A DNA stretch of 64,000 bases, taken from positions 83,507-147,506 of the forward strand of contig CAJTPB010000002.1 in assembly GCA_910578065.1 (NCBI GenBank). Direction: 5' to 3'. The position numbers and the translations under genes were made by a program. This document shows positions 25,184 through 33,725 of the stretch, in pieces. Each line of letters begins with the position of its first letter. Within the stretch, counting starts at the first letter, position 1. The notes under the pieces were generated by a model. The model was not told where the DNA came from, did not search any database, and was given only the letters and a program-made list of their open reading frames with translations. Origin of the DNA: an uncultured Christensenella sp. (GTDB taxonomy: Bacteria > Bacillota > Clostridia > Christensenellales > Borkfalkiaceae).

Positions 25184-27373
25184 GTGAAGTGTGAAATTCT
25201 CGCGCCCGCGGGCGGGGAACAATCGGCGTACGCCGCGCTGAATAGCGGCGCGGACGCAATATATTTGGGGTTGACGCAGTTTTCCGCGCGGGCAGGCGCG
25301 GAAAATTTCGACCTTGCCGCGCTCGGTCGGGTAACGGAATACGCGCACGTTTTGGGCGCGAAAGTTTACGTTGCGCTGAACACGCTTGTAAAAGAGGGGG
25401 AAGCGCAGGCGTTTTTTTCGGCTGCGTTAAGCGCGTGGAACGCGGGCGCGGACGCGATTTTGCTGCAAGATCTCTTTTTGGGGAAGCGGTTGAACCGGGC
25501 GTATCCGCAAATGGTGTTGCACCTTTCCACGCAGGCGGGCTGCTGTAACGAATACGGCGCGCGCCTTGCAAAGGAATACGGGTTTTCGCGCGCGGTGCTC
25601 GCGCGGGAAACGCCGCTTGCCGAAATCGAACGCATTTCAAAAATCATTCAAACGGAAGTGTTTGTGCAGGGCGCGCTGTGCTCGTGCTTTTCGGGGCAGT
25701 GTTATTTTTCCTCGTTTGCGGGCAACAACAGCGGCAACCGCGGCAGGTGCAAACAGCCGTGCAGAAAAAAATATTCCATCGACAGAAAGGGGTTCGAAGA
25801 ATACGCTTACGCCCTTTCCCCTTCCGATCTTTCGGTGGGGGAGCGCGTAGCCGAATTACTTGCGGCGGGCGCGTTCTCTTTCAAAATCGAGGGCAGAATG
25901 CGCCGCCCCGAATACGTCGCTTCGGCGGTCGCATATTATCGCGCGCTGATCGACGGAAAGAAAGCGGAAGCGGAAAAATCCCGCCTTGCGCGGGCTTATA
26001 ACCGCGGCGATTATACCCAAGGGCTCGCCTTCGGGCAGAAAAAGGACTTTCTCTCGCGCGAGGTGCAGGGGCATATCGGCGAGCGGGTAGGAACGCTTTC
26101 CCTGCGAAAAGGCAAATATTTTTGCGAAAGCGCGTTCCGCGCGCGGCAGGGGGATTGCTTTAAAGTGCTGCGCGGCGGAAAAGAAGCGGGGGGCGGTGCG
26201 TTCGCCTCTGCGGAAAAAGACGGGTTTTACCTGCGTTCTTCCGCACCCTTAAAAGCGGGCGACGAAGTGCGCGTTACAACGGATACGGCGGCGGGCGAGA
26301 TCGCGCTGTCTTTTACAAAAAAGCGGAAAATTTCGCTCGATCTTTCGTTCGAAGGCGGAAAAGCGCCCGTTATTTCGTGCGGAACCTTTATTCATACGGC
26401 GCAAACGGTTTGCGGAGAAGCAATCAATGCGCCTTTGAAAGAAGCAGATATTTGCGCTTGTTTTTTAAAGACGGACGGGCTTCCTTTTGCGGTATCTTTC
26501 GGCGAAGTGCACGTAAACAACGCGTTTTTGCCGAAATCGGCTTTAAACGGCATAAGAAGGGATTTTTACGAAAAGCTGATCGCGCATCTTGCGCCCGCGC
26601 GTTCTCCGCTTGCCGAACGGCAGATCGCGGCGGAACAGGTCGTTTGCGCGCAAGGGAACAAGCGCGCCGTGCTCGGTTCCGACTATCGCATTGCGGACGG
26701 GGATGTCTTTATATATAGACCTTGCGACTATGCGCATATTTCAGCCCCTCCGCAAGACGGGCGGGAATTCTTTTTGTATCTTCCGCCGCTGTTTACGCAA
26801 GAGGATGAGCGGGTAATCGGGCAAGCGATCGCATTGTTCGACGGCATTTATTGCGAAGGGTCGTACGGAATAGAGCTTGCGCAAAAATACGGCAAGCCGT
26901 TGTTTGCAGGCGCGGGATTTAATCTTACTAACGCCTATGCGGTAAACGGCGTGAAAGAAGCGGGCGCAAAGTATTACGTTCTTTCCAAAGAGTTGACGAA
27001 CGCCGAACAGCGCGCGCTTGCGGGCGAGGGCGCGTTCGCCCTGTGCGCGGGCGGGATAAAGCTGATGGATTTGTGCTATTGTCCGTTTGGGGGAAGCTGC
27101 GGCTGTTGCGACAAGCGGGAATATTATCGCATGACGGATGAAGAAGACAGACAGTTTTTATTGCGCAGATACCGCTTATCGGGCAACTTTTGCAGGTTCG
27201 AGGTATACAACTGCGCGTCGCTTGCGGCGTACAATGGACGGACTTCGTTGTTTATAGATACCGCGGGGGAAAAGAACGCTTCCGCCTTGCCCGCGGCGGC
27301 GCATTCGCCCGATCGCGTTAAATCGCTTGTGCGGCGGGCAACGGCGGGGCATGCCGATAAAAGTTTGCTTTAA
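25184..27373 (+). CDS. U32 family protein, RlhA/TrhP-type RNA hydroxylation
   Basis: 729 residues with a GTG start (AAGAGGAAC ahead). The U32 domain opens CEILAPAGGEQSAYAALNSGADAIYLG and holds the signature EVFVQGALCSCFSGQCYFSS and NRGRCKQPCRKKY near 160-195. A DUF3656-type region and a C-terminal part with further cysteines (CYCPFGGSCGCCDK) follow. The length and layout match RlhA (YdcP), which hydroxylates C2501 of 23S rRNA, better than the shorter TrhP pair that acts on tRNA U34. Earlier databases call these collagenase-like peptidases, which is probably wrong. It lies 16 bp after hprK. Confidence 0.85.
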   Translation: MKCEILAPAGGEQSAYAALNSGADAIYLGLTQFSARAGAENFDLAALGRVTEYAHVLGAKVYVALNTLVKEGEAQAFFSAALSAWNAGADAILLQDLFLGKRLNRAYPQMVLHLSTQAGCCNEYGARLAKEYGFSRAVLARETPLAEIERISKIIQTEVFVQGALCSCFSGQCYFSSFAGNNSGNRGRCKQPCRKKYSIDRKGFEEYAYALSPSDLSVGERVAELLAAGAFSFKIEGRMRRPEYVASAVAYYRALIDGKKAEAEKSRLARAYNRGDYTQGLAFGQKKDFLSREVQGHIGERVGTLSLRKGKYFCESAFRARQGDCFKVLRGGKEAGGGAFASAEKDGFYLRSSAPLKAGDEVRVTTDTAAGEIALSFTKKRKISLDLSFEGGKAPVISCGTFIHTAQTVCGEAINAPLKEADICACFLKTDGLPFAVSFGEVHVNNAFLPKSALNGIRRDFYEKLIAHLAPARSPLAERQIAAEQVVCAQGNKRAVLGSDYRIADGDVFIYRPCDYAHISAPPQDGREFFLYLPPLFTQEDERVIGQAIALFDGIYCEGSYGIELAQKYGKPLFAGAGFNLTNAYAVNGVKEAGAKYYVLSKELTNAEQRALAGEGAFALCAGGIKLMDLCYCPFGGSCGCCDKREYYRMTDEEDRQFLLRRYRLSGNFCRFEVYNCASLAAYNGRTSLFIDTAGEKNASALPAAAHSPDRVKSLVRRATAGHADKSLL

Positions 27374-27688
27374 ACGGCGCATAGTTTGCACAGAATGAAG
27401 TTTTAATTTTGACTTTGCGATTATGGCATGTATCAAGTACGGTGTCGGTAAGAATGCGTTTTTTCTGATATATATTTTGATTACAGAGCATGTAAAGTAC
27501 TATGGTGGCGGCAAGATGAATATTAACCGCAAAAAAGAGCGTTGCATATTTCCTGTTGTGTTGAATAAGTCGGCGGTAAGAAAAGGGTAAAATAAAAAGA
27601 TCGTCGCTAAATATCGGTGACATTATAATTAACGGTGTAAGATAAAAAGCGAAAACTCGCCGCATTATCGGGCGGCGGAGGAATAAAA
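27374..27688. other. 315-bp gap with possible gene remnant
   Basis: This stretch is less GC-rich than its neighbours. A frame of 55 codons (27423-27590, starting MACIKYGVGK) has no ribosome binding site; with a +1 shift near its end it would run on to about 27645. It may be a decayed small gene. TATAAT at 27624-27629 is a candidate -10 box for mutS2 but has no convincing -35. I see no RNA structure I can name. Confidence 0.3.
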
Positions 27689-30070
27689 ATGGTTCATGAA
27701 AAAAGCGCCGAAAGGTTAGAACTGAATAAAATTCTTGCAAAGGCGGCGGAATTTGCCGTTTTGGAAGAAAGCAAGCGGGCGGTCTGCGCGCTTCGCCCCG
27801 TTACAAATTTAGGGGAAGCGAAGCGGTTGCTTGCCATGACGGAAGAGGCGGAACGTCTGTTATTCCGCTTGGGCGCGGGCAGGATCGAATATTTCCCGCC
27901 CCTCGGCGATTTGCTCGAACGGGCGCAAAAGGGCGCAACGCTTTCTTGCGCGGAACTGACGCAGGCAAATTTGCTGCTGCGTTCGGCGCGCGTGTGTTAC
28001 CGTTCGGTGCAGTCGTTTGCAGACGGGGAAATCGAACGCATGAAGGCGCTTTCTTTCCGTTTGGTGTTCAACGAGCGGCTGGAAACGGAGATCGGCGAAA
28101 AAATCATCGGCGAAAACGAACTTTCCGACCGCGCGAGCGATCGCCTTTTTACAATCCGCAGAGAGATCCGTTTGCTGAACGAGCGCATCCGCGCCCGCCT
28201 TTCGGAATATCTTGCGGGGGAAGAAAAGCAGTTTTTGCAAGATTCCATCGTCACCGTGCGCGGCGATCGGTACGTGCTTCCCGTAAAGGCGGAATACAAG
28301 CGCAGCATTAAGGGGTTCGTGCACGACCGTTCGGCAACGGGCGCGACGGTGTTTATCGAACCCGAACAAGTGCTTGAAATGAACAACGAACTGCGTTCGC
28401 TGAAATTAGACGAAAAGGAAGAGGAGGAGCGCATTCTCGCCGAACTTTCCCATGCGTTGGGGGGCATGCGCGAATCGCTGGAATCGGATATTGCCGTTCT
28501 TTCGGAAATAGACGGTTACTATGCGCGCGCGGAATATGGGTATAAGCTGGGCTGTATTAAACCCGCTTTAAACGACAAGGGAATGATAGAGATCGTAAAG
28601 GGGAAGCACCCCCTTCTCGCTAAGGAAACCGCCGTGCCCGTTTCGTTGGAATTGGGCGAGCGTTACCGCTTTTTGTTTATCAGCGGCGCAAACACGGGCG
28701 GCAAAACGGTTACGCTGAAAATGTGCGGGCTGTTCTGCTTAATGGCGGCGTGCGGGCTGTTTGTGCCCGCGGCGGAAGGCACCCGCCTTGCGGTGTTCGA
28801 CGGCGTATTTTGCGACGTGGGCGACAGCCAAAGCATCGAAGAAAATTTATCTACTTTTTCCTCGCATATCGGCGCGCTGAAAGATATTGTGCAACATGCG
28901 GGCAAAAACAGCCTTGTATTGATCGACGAACCGGGGGGCGGAACAGATCCCGAAGAGGGGCAGGCGCTCGCCCGCGCGGTGATCGTAACGCTGATGGAGG
29001 CGGGGTGTCGCGGCATTGTGACTACGCACTATTCCGCCTTGAAAGAATTTGCCTATCAAACGGAAGGAATCGAAAATGCGAGCATGGAATTCGATTCGGG
29101 CACCCTTCGTCCGTTGTACCGCATGAAAATCGGAACGCCAGGCTCTTCCAACGCGCTTGCGATCTGTTCGCGATTGGGCTTTCCCGAAGAGATTATCGAA
29201 TGCGCGCGGGGGTACTTATCCGAAGGCGGTCGGGCGTTCGAGCGCACGGTGCGCGCCGCCGAAGAAAGCCGTATTGCGGCGGAAGAAGTTCGGCGGGAAG
29301 CGGAGCGGCTGAAAGGGGAATGGAACGATCGGCTTATCAGCCTTGAAAAAGAGGAAAAGCAGTTTGCCGAGCAAAAAGAAAAATTTCTGCGCGCTTCCAA
29401 GGCGGAAGCGAAGCGCATCGTAAACGAGCGTACGGCGCGCGCGGAAGAAATTTTAGAAGAGATCGAAGCGCTTTTCAAAAAAGAGAGTTTGAACGAATCG
29501 GACTTGATTCGCGCCCGCACGTTAAAAAACCGCATGGCGGACGGCGGGGAAGCGGAAGAGGAAGAACGCATCCGTAAAGCGCCCGTAAACCCCGCAACGC
29601 TGAAAGCGGGCGATCGGGTGTTTGTAAAGAGCATGGGCGCGGAAGGGACGGTACTTTCTTTAAAACGGGAAAAAGACAGCGTAGAAGTGCAGTGCGGCGC
29701 GCTGCGCGTGCGCAGTAAATTGGGCGATTTATTTGCCCTTTCGCCCCCGCCCGCCCTGCAAAAAACAAAAAAAAGAAGCAAAGACGAAAAGGTGCAGGTA
29801 GTAAAAAATCTTTCGCCCCGCCCGCTCCCCTCGCTCGAATGCAACGTGATCGGGCTTACGGTGCAGGAAGCGCTGCCCGAAGCGGAAGCGTTTATCGACG
29901 GCGCGGTGCTTTCGGGGCTTTCCGAAGTGCGCATCGTGCACGGCATGGGCACGGGAAAACTGCGCGCGGGCATTCACGAATTTTTGCGCAAACACCCGCA
30001 TGTGGAAGGGTTCCGCTTGGGCAAGTACGGCGAAGGAGAATCGGGCGTAACGGTGGTTACGCTGAAATAG
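27689..30070 (+). CDS. mutS2: MutS2 family ATPase with Smr domain
   Basis: 793 residues, normal length. The ATPase domain shows Walker A SGANTGGKTVTLK near 333 and LVLIDEPGGGTDPEEG near 410, then a long charged coiled coil (about 515-640) and a C-terminal Smr domain (725-793) with VHGMGTGKLR. The N-terminal mismatch-recognition domain of MutS is absent, as expected. MutS2 suppresses recombination and, in Bacillus subtilis, rescues collided ribosomes. The usual Smr motif LDLRG is replaced by CNVIG, so nuclease activity of this domain is doubtful. GGAGGAAT precedes the ATG. Confidence 0.95.
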   Translation: MVHEKSAERLELNKILAKAAEFAVLEESKRAVCALRPVTNLGEAKRLLAMTEEAERLLFRLGAGRIEYFPPLGDLLERAQKGATLSCAELTQANLLLRSARVCYRSVQSFADGEIERMKALSFRLVFNERLETEIGEKIIGENELSDRASDRLFTIRREIRLLNERIRARLSEYLAGEEKQFLQDSIVTVRGDRYVLPVKAEYKRSIKGFVHDRSATGATVFIEPEQVLEMNNELRSLKLDEKEEEERILAELSHALGGMRESLESDIAVLSEIDGYYARAEYGYKLGCIKPALNDKGMIEIVKGKHPLLAKETAVPVSLELGERYRFLFISGANTGGKTVTLKMCGLFCLMAACGLFVPAAEGTRLAVFDGVFCDVGDSQSIEENLSTFSSHIGALKDIVQHAGKNSLVLIDEPGGGTDPEEGQALARAVIVTLMEAGCRGIVTTHYSALKEFAYQTEGIENASMEFDSGTLRPLYRMKIGTPGSSNALAICSRLGFPEEIIECARGYLSEGGRAFERTVRAAEESRIAAEEVRREAERLKGEWNDRLISLEKEEKQFAEQKEKFLRASKAEAKRIVNERTARAEEILEEIEALFKKESLNESDLIRARTLKNRMADGGEAEEEERIRKAPVNPATLKAGDRVFVKSMGAEGTVLSLKREKDSVEVQCGALRVRSKLGDLFALSPPPALQKTKKRSKDEKVQVVKNLSPRPLPSLECNVIGLTVQEALPEAEAFIDGAVLSGLSEVRIVHGMGTGKLRAGIHEFLRKHPHVEGFRLGKYGEGESGVTVVTLK

Positions 30071-30135
30071 GGATTATTTGCAAGTCCGCCTCATACAATA
30101 CTGTAATAGATTTGCGTATTTTGAGGTAAACTGAT

Positions 30136-30852
30136 TTGAAAAGACTGTCTGCTCGCACCATTACTGCTTTTACCAACGCGGCGCTCCTTGCCGTCGTTTT
30201 GATCGTCGGCGCGGTTTGCTTTCTACCCGCCGTTTCCACCGCTTCGGGCATGGAAGAAAAGGCGTATTACGAAGGAAGTTCGCAAGACGGCGTTTCGCTG
30301 ATGTTCAACGTGTATTGGGGCACCGAACAGGTAAACGGCATTTTAGACGTGTTGGACGAGTACGGCGCAAAGGCGACCTTTTTTATCGGCGGAAGCTGGG
30401 CGGACGACAACGTAGATACGTTAAAAAAGATTGCAGAGCGCGGGCACGAATTAGGGTCGCACGGCTATTTCCACCGCGATCACGATAAACTTTCCCGCAG
30501 CGAAAACGTGCAGGAGATCAAAACGAGTTTGGAATTTATTTCCCGCGCGACGGGGGTAACGGTAACGCTGTTCGCGCCCCCTTCGGGCGCATACAATTCG
30601 CAAACGGTAGAAGCCGCCGCCGAACTGGGCTGTAAAACGGTGATGTGGAGCAAAGATACCATCGACTGGCGGGATAAAGATAAAAGCGTATGTTACCGCC
30701 GCGCGACGGAAAAGGTAAAGGGGGGCGATCTTATTTTAATGCACCCCATGGAGCACACCTTGCAAGCGCTTCCCGAAATTTTGGAATATTACCGCTCGCA
30801 TTCCCTACGCGCGATTACCGTGGGGGAAAATTTGGGCGGAGGAAACACCTAA
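30136..30852 (+). CDS. Polysaccharide deacetylase-like (NodB fold) membrane-anchored protein, atypical active site
   Basis: 238 residues, TTG start with GAGGT eight bases ahead. An uncleaved or cleavable N-terminal signal (about residues 10-35) puts the domain outside the cell. The NodB fold is clear: YGAKATFFIGGSWADDN, the metal-binding HELGSHGYFH, a PPSGAYNS loop, WSKDTIDWRDK and the C-terminal LILMHPMEHT. However, motif 1, normally TFDDG (catalytic base and metal Asp), reads MFNVYWG, so the catalytic Asp is Asn. Spore-wall PdaB proteins read TFDISWG, so this may be a relative of that group with lost or altered chemistry. It lies between mutS2 and an M16 peptidase gene. Confidence 0.8.
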   Translation: MKRLSARTITAFTNAALLAVVLIVGAVCFLPAVSTASGMEEKAYYEGSSQDGVSLMFNVYWGTEQVNGILDVLDEYGAKATFFIGGSWADDNVDTLKKIAERGHELGSHGYFHRDHDKLSRSENVQEIKTSLEFISRATGVTVTLFAPPSGAYNSQTVEAAAELGCKTVMWSKDTIDWRDKDKSVCYRRATEKVKGGDLILMHPMEHTLQALPEILEYYRSHSLRAITVGENLGGGNT

Positions 30853-30872
30853 TCATACATAAGGAGAAAAAC

Positions 30873-32111
30873 ATGATCACGACAAAAACGTTAAAAAGCG
30901 GAGTAAAACTCATCGTAAAAGAAATGGAAGGGTTGTTATCCGTTACCATGGGGATACTCGTCGGCACGGGCGCGGCGTACGAAACGGAACGGGAAGACGG
31001 CATTTCCCATTTTATCGAACACATGCAGTTTAAGGGAACGAAAACGCGCACCGCGTTCGAAATTTCCGATGCGTTCGACGCGCTGGGCGCGCAGGTAAAC
31101 GCCTTTACGGGCAAAGATCTGACCTGTTACTATGCAAAGAGCACTTCCGACCACGCGTCGGAAGCGTTTGCCTTGCTTGCCGATTTGTTTTTGGAATCGA
31201 CCTTCCCCGAAGAGGAGATCAAGCGGGAAAAGGGAGTCGTGCTCGAAGAGATCAATATGGACGAAGATTCGCCCGAAGATTTATGTTTGGATCTGCTTTC
31301 CCGCGCGGCGTTCGGCGAAAAGAATTACGGCAGAAACATTTTAGGCCCCGCAAAAAACGTGCAGTCGTTCACGCGCGAAGATCTGTTCCGCTATAAAAAA
31401 GAGCGTTACTGCCCCGAAAATATCGTAATTTCCTTTGCGGGTAATCTTTCTCCCGCGCAGGCGGAAGATCTTGCCGAACGGTTTTTCGGCAATTTGGAAA
31501 AAACGCCGTTTGCAAACAGGAAAAAAGAAGTGGGGTTCGCAAGCGGAAATTTGTTCCGCAAAAAGCCAATCGAACAGGCGCATTTCGCGTTCGGCTTTCC
31601 CGCGGTGGAACGGGAAAACCCCGCCTTCCCCGCCGTGCAGGTAATGAACACCGTTTTGGGCGGAGGAATGAGTTCCCGTTTGTTTAAAAAGGTGCGCGAA
31701 GAGCTGGGGCTTGCTTATTCGGTTTATTCCTATTCTTCCCATTACGAAGAGGCGGGGCTTTTAACGGTGTACGCGGGCGTTAATCCCCAAAAGGCGGAAG
31801 AGGCGGCCACCGCCGTCGTTTCCGTGATCGAAGAGTTAAAGAAGAGCGGGCTTTCCGAAGAAGAATTTTTGCGGGGCAGAGAACAGATGAAGTCGGGTTC
31901 TATCTTCTCGCAAGAGAACACTTCGGCGCAAATGCTGCTGTACGGCAAACACTTGCTTTATACGGGCAAGGTGTACGATTTCGAAAAGCGCATGGCGGAA
32001 ATTTCCGCGCTCACCCGCGACGACGTGATGAAAGCGATCGAGGGAAATTTCGACTTTGCGCGCGCGGCGGTCGCTTCCGTCGGAAATTTAAAACGCGGGA
32101 TCTCGCTGTGA
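30873..32111 (+). CDS. M16 family zinc metallopeptidase (processing-peptidase type)
   Basis: 412 residues from the ATG at 30873 with AAGGAG ahead; a longer frame starting inside the previous gene is rejected. The inverted zinc motif HFIEHMQFKG (near 50) and the third-ligand region LEEINMDEDSPEDL (near 127) are intact. A second, inactive half follows, with the substrate-binding signature LGGGMSSRLFKKVREELGLAYSVYSY. It matches the YmxG/PqqL-type single-chain group of Bacillota. No signal peptide, so it is cytoplasmic. Substrate unknown. Its end overlaps the next start (GTGA). Confidence 0.93.
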   Translation: MITTKTLKSGVKLIVKEMEGLLSVTMGILVGTGAAYETEREDGISHFIEHMQFKGTKTRTAFEISDAFDALGAQVNAFTGKDLTCYYAKSTSDHASEAFALLADLFLESTFPEEEIKREKGVVLEEINMDEDSPEDLCLDLLSRAAFGEKNYGRNILGPAKNVQSFTREDLFRYKKERYCPENIVISFAGNLSPAQAEDLAERFFGNLEKTPFANRKKEVGFASGNLFRKKPIEQAHFAFGFPAVERENPAFPAVQVMNTVLGGGMSSRLFKKVREELGLAYSVYSYSSHYEEAGLLTVYAGVNPQKAEEAATAVVSVIEELKKSGLSEEEFLRGREQMKSGSIFSQENTSAQMLLYGKHLLYTGKVYDFEKRMAEISALTRDDVMKAIEGNFDFARAAVASVGNLKRGISL

Positions 32112-32596
32112 ATTACGCGCACGCAGCAGGCTTTCCGCCCGTGTACGACGAAAACAGCGTGGTGCTGATATTGGGCAGTTTTCCTTCCGTAAAAAGCCGC
32201 GAAACGGCGTTTTATTACGGGCATAAGCAAAACAGATTTTGGCGTACCGTGTGCGAATTTTTCGGCGAAGACGTTCCCGCTACCGTTGCGGGCAAGCGGG
32301 AATTTTTGCTAAGGCGCAACATTGCCCTGTGGGACGTGATTATCGAATGCGATATTATCGGCTCTTCCGACGCTTCTATTCGGAACGAAGTCGTCGCAGA
32401 TATTCCCTCCGTTTTAGAGGGCGGCAAGATCCGCGCGGTGCTGTGCAACGGCAGTAAATCGTTTTCCCTCTTTTCCGAACGATTTCCGCAGTATCTTCCC
32501 GTTGCAAAAAAACTTTCGTCTACCTCGCCCGCGAACCCGCGCTTTTCTTCGGAAGAGTGGCGGGAAGCCCTTTTAAACTTGTTTCCGCGTGCATAA
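32108..32596 (+). CDS. DNA-deoxyinosine glycosylase, uracil-DNA glycosylase fold
   Basis: 162 residues, GTG start overlapping the M16 stop by 4 bases. VVLILGSFPSVKSRE is motif 1 of the uracil-DNA glycosylase superfamily (GxFP variant), followed by FYYGHKQNRFWR and the C-terminal motif STSPANPRFS. This combination marks the hypoxanthine/deoxyinosine glycosylase group. It removes deaminated adenine from DNA to start base excision repair. The AlkD-type gene 41 bp downstream also acts on damaged bases. Confidence 0.85.
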   Translation: MNYAHAAGFPPVYDENSVVLILGSFPSVKSRETAFYYGHKQNRFWRTVCEFFGEDVPATVAGKREFLLRRNIALWDVIIECDIIGSSDASIRNEVVADIPSVLEGGKIRAVLCNGSKSFSLFSERFPQYLPVAKKLSSTSPANPRFSSEEWREALLNLFPRA

Positions 32597-32637
32597 GCGC
32601 ATATCGCCATATCGGCATACAATAAGGAGAAAATACG

Positions 32638-33327
32638 GTGGATCGCCAAAGAAATACGATAACATACCAAGACCTGCTGCAAAAATTGCACGCGTTACAA
32701 GATACTACATATCGCGATTTTCATAAAAAGCTGTTGAAAAACGATCGTTTAAACTTGATCGGCGTGCGCATACCCCGTTTGCGCGCGCTTGCCAAAGAGT
32801 TCAAAGCGGACGTCGATTATTTATTAACCTTTCCCGACGAGTATTACGAAATCACCTTTATCAAGTGCACCGCAACGGGCATGCTCCCCTTCGACGAATT
32901 TTGCAAGCGGGTAGACGTGCTCGTTCCGCTGTTGGATAATTGGGCGACGTGCGATTGCTTCCGCGCGCCGTGCATCAAAAAGAACAGAGAGGCGTTTTTG
33001 CCCTATCTGAAAAACTATCTATCGGACGAGCGGGAATTTGTAAGGCGGTACGGGCTTGTAACGCTGCTTTCTTCGTATATGACGGGGGAATATCTTCCGC
33101 TTATTTTTCAAAGCGTAACGCAATGCGGGGACGAGCCTTATTACGTTATGATGGCGGCGGCATGGCTGATCGCAGAGGTGCTTACAAAGTTTTACGAAGA
33201 AGGGTTTTCCTTTATGCAACAAAACGCAATGCCTGTAAAAATGCACAACCGTGCAATTCAAAAGGCGTGCGAAAGTTACAGGCTTTCCCCCGAACAAAAG
33301 GCGCAATTAAAGAAGTTGAAAAGATAA
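32638..33327 (+). CDS. AlkD-like HEAT-repeat DNA alkylation repair protein
   Basis: 229 residues, GTG start with AAGGAG at the right distance. The sequence shows LIGVRIPRLRALAKEF, YYEITFIKC, LLDNWATCDCF (the WxxxD block at the DNA-binding face) and repeated helical pairs, the pattern of AlkD/AlkC-type HEAT-like glycosylases. AlkD removes 3-methyladenine and 7-methylguanine without base flipping. Which lesions this one acts on is not clear; many relatives in Clostridia are uncharacterised. Confidence 0.88.
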   Translation: MDRQRNTITYQDLLQKLHALQDTTYRDFHKKLLKNDRLNLIGVRIPRLRALAKEFKADVDYLLTFPDEYYEITFIKCTATGMLPFDEFCKRVDVLVPLLDNWATCDCFRAPCIKKNREAFLPYLKNYLSDEREFVRRYGLVTLLSSYMTGEYLPLIFQSVTQCGDEPYYVMMAAAWLIAEVLTKFYEEGFSFMQQNAMPVKMHNRAIQKACESYRLSPEQKAQLKKLKR

Positions 33328-33330
33328 GCG

Positions 33331-33368
33331 ACCGATTGAAAAGGGTTGACATTTATTTTGCAATCGGT
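33331..33368. promoter_or_regulatory. Long-armed inverted repeat around acpP -35 box
   Basis: ACCGATTG at 33331-33338 and CAATCGGT at 33361-33368 are perfect 8-bp arms separated by 22 bases. The -35 box lies between them and the second arm ends exactly where the -10 box begins. The spacing suits two dimers on the same face of the helix or a looped repressor site. It does not resemble the FapR or FabT operators I know. Confidence 0.45.
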
Positions 33369-33374
33369 TACAAT
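33346..33374 (+). promoter_or_regulatory. Sigma-A promoter of acyl carrier protein gene
   Basis: TTGACA, 17-bp spacer, TACAAT. The leader of about 45 bases ends with CGGAGGA before the ATG. Confidence 0.8.
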
Positions 33375-33425
33375 ATACGCAATCAACGCCCTGCGTATTC
33401 CGCAGGCGAAAACGGAGGACGGTTT

Positions 33426-33653
33426 ATGTTTGAAAAAGTTTGTAACATGCTTGCCGAGCAGTTGGGTATTTCGGCGGATACCATTACGCCCGCTTCGGAA
33501 GTTGTAAAAGATTTGGGCGCGGACTCTTTGGACGTAGTCGAATTGATGATGGCGCTCGAAGACGAATACGGCGTAACGTTGCCCGAAGGGGAAGTGGAAA
33601 ACCTGAAAACAGTACAGGATATCGTTTCCATGTTGGAAAAACTGCAAAAATAA
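33426..33653 (+). CDS. acpP: Acyl carrier protein
   Basis: 75 residues. DLGADSLDVVELMMALEDEYG contains the Ser (near 36) that receives 4'-phosphopantetheine, followed by the usual acidic helix. It carries acyl chains in fatty acid synthesis. It has its own promoter and terminator, away from other fab genes; plsX, fabD and fabG, its common neighbours, are not in the window. Confidence 0.96.
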   Translation: MFEKVCNMLAEQLGISADTITPASEVVKDLGADSLDVVELMMALEDEYGVTLPEGEVENLKTVQDIVSMLEKLQK

Positions 33654-33673
33654 CACAGTCGGAAAGTACCATC

Positions 33674-33700
33674 CGCGCCCGCATTTTACGGGCGCGTTTT
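33674..33700 (+). terminator. Intrinsic terminator after acpP
   Basis: CGCGCCCG and CGGGCGCG form an 8-bp stem with a 7-base loop, followed by TTTT. Confidence 0.85.
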
Positions 33701-33725
33701 AATATCTGCAATTAGGAGGAAGCAC

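Noticed and set aside
27318..27740. Minus-strand frame of 140 codons across the U32-mutS2 gap
   Set aside because: It overlaps the ends of two real genes, lacks a ribosome binding site and shows no domain.
29056..29973. Long - strand open frame opposite mutS2
   Set aside because: Serine-rich shadow frame produced by the GC-biased codons of mutS2.
30690..30872. Longer M16 peptidase frame
   Set aside because: It would start inside the deacetylase-like gene; AAGGAG precedes the ATG at 30873.
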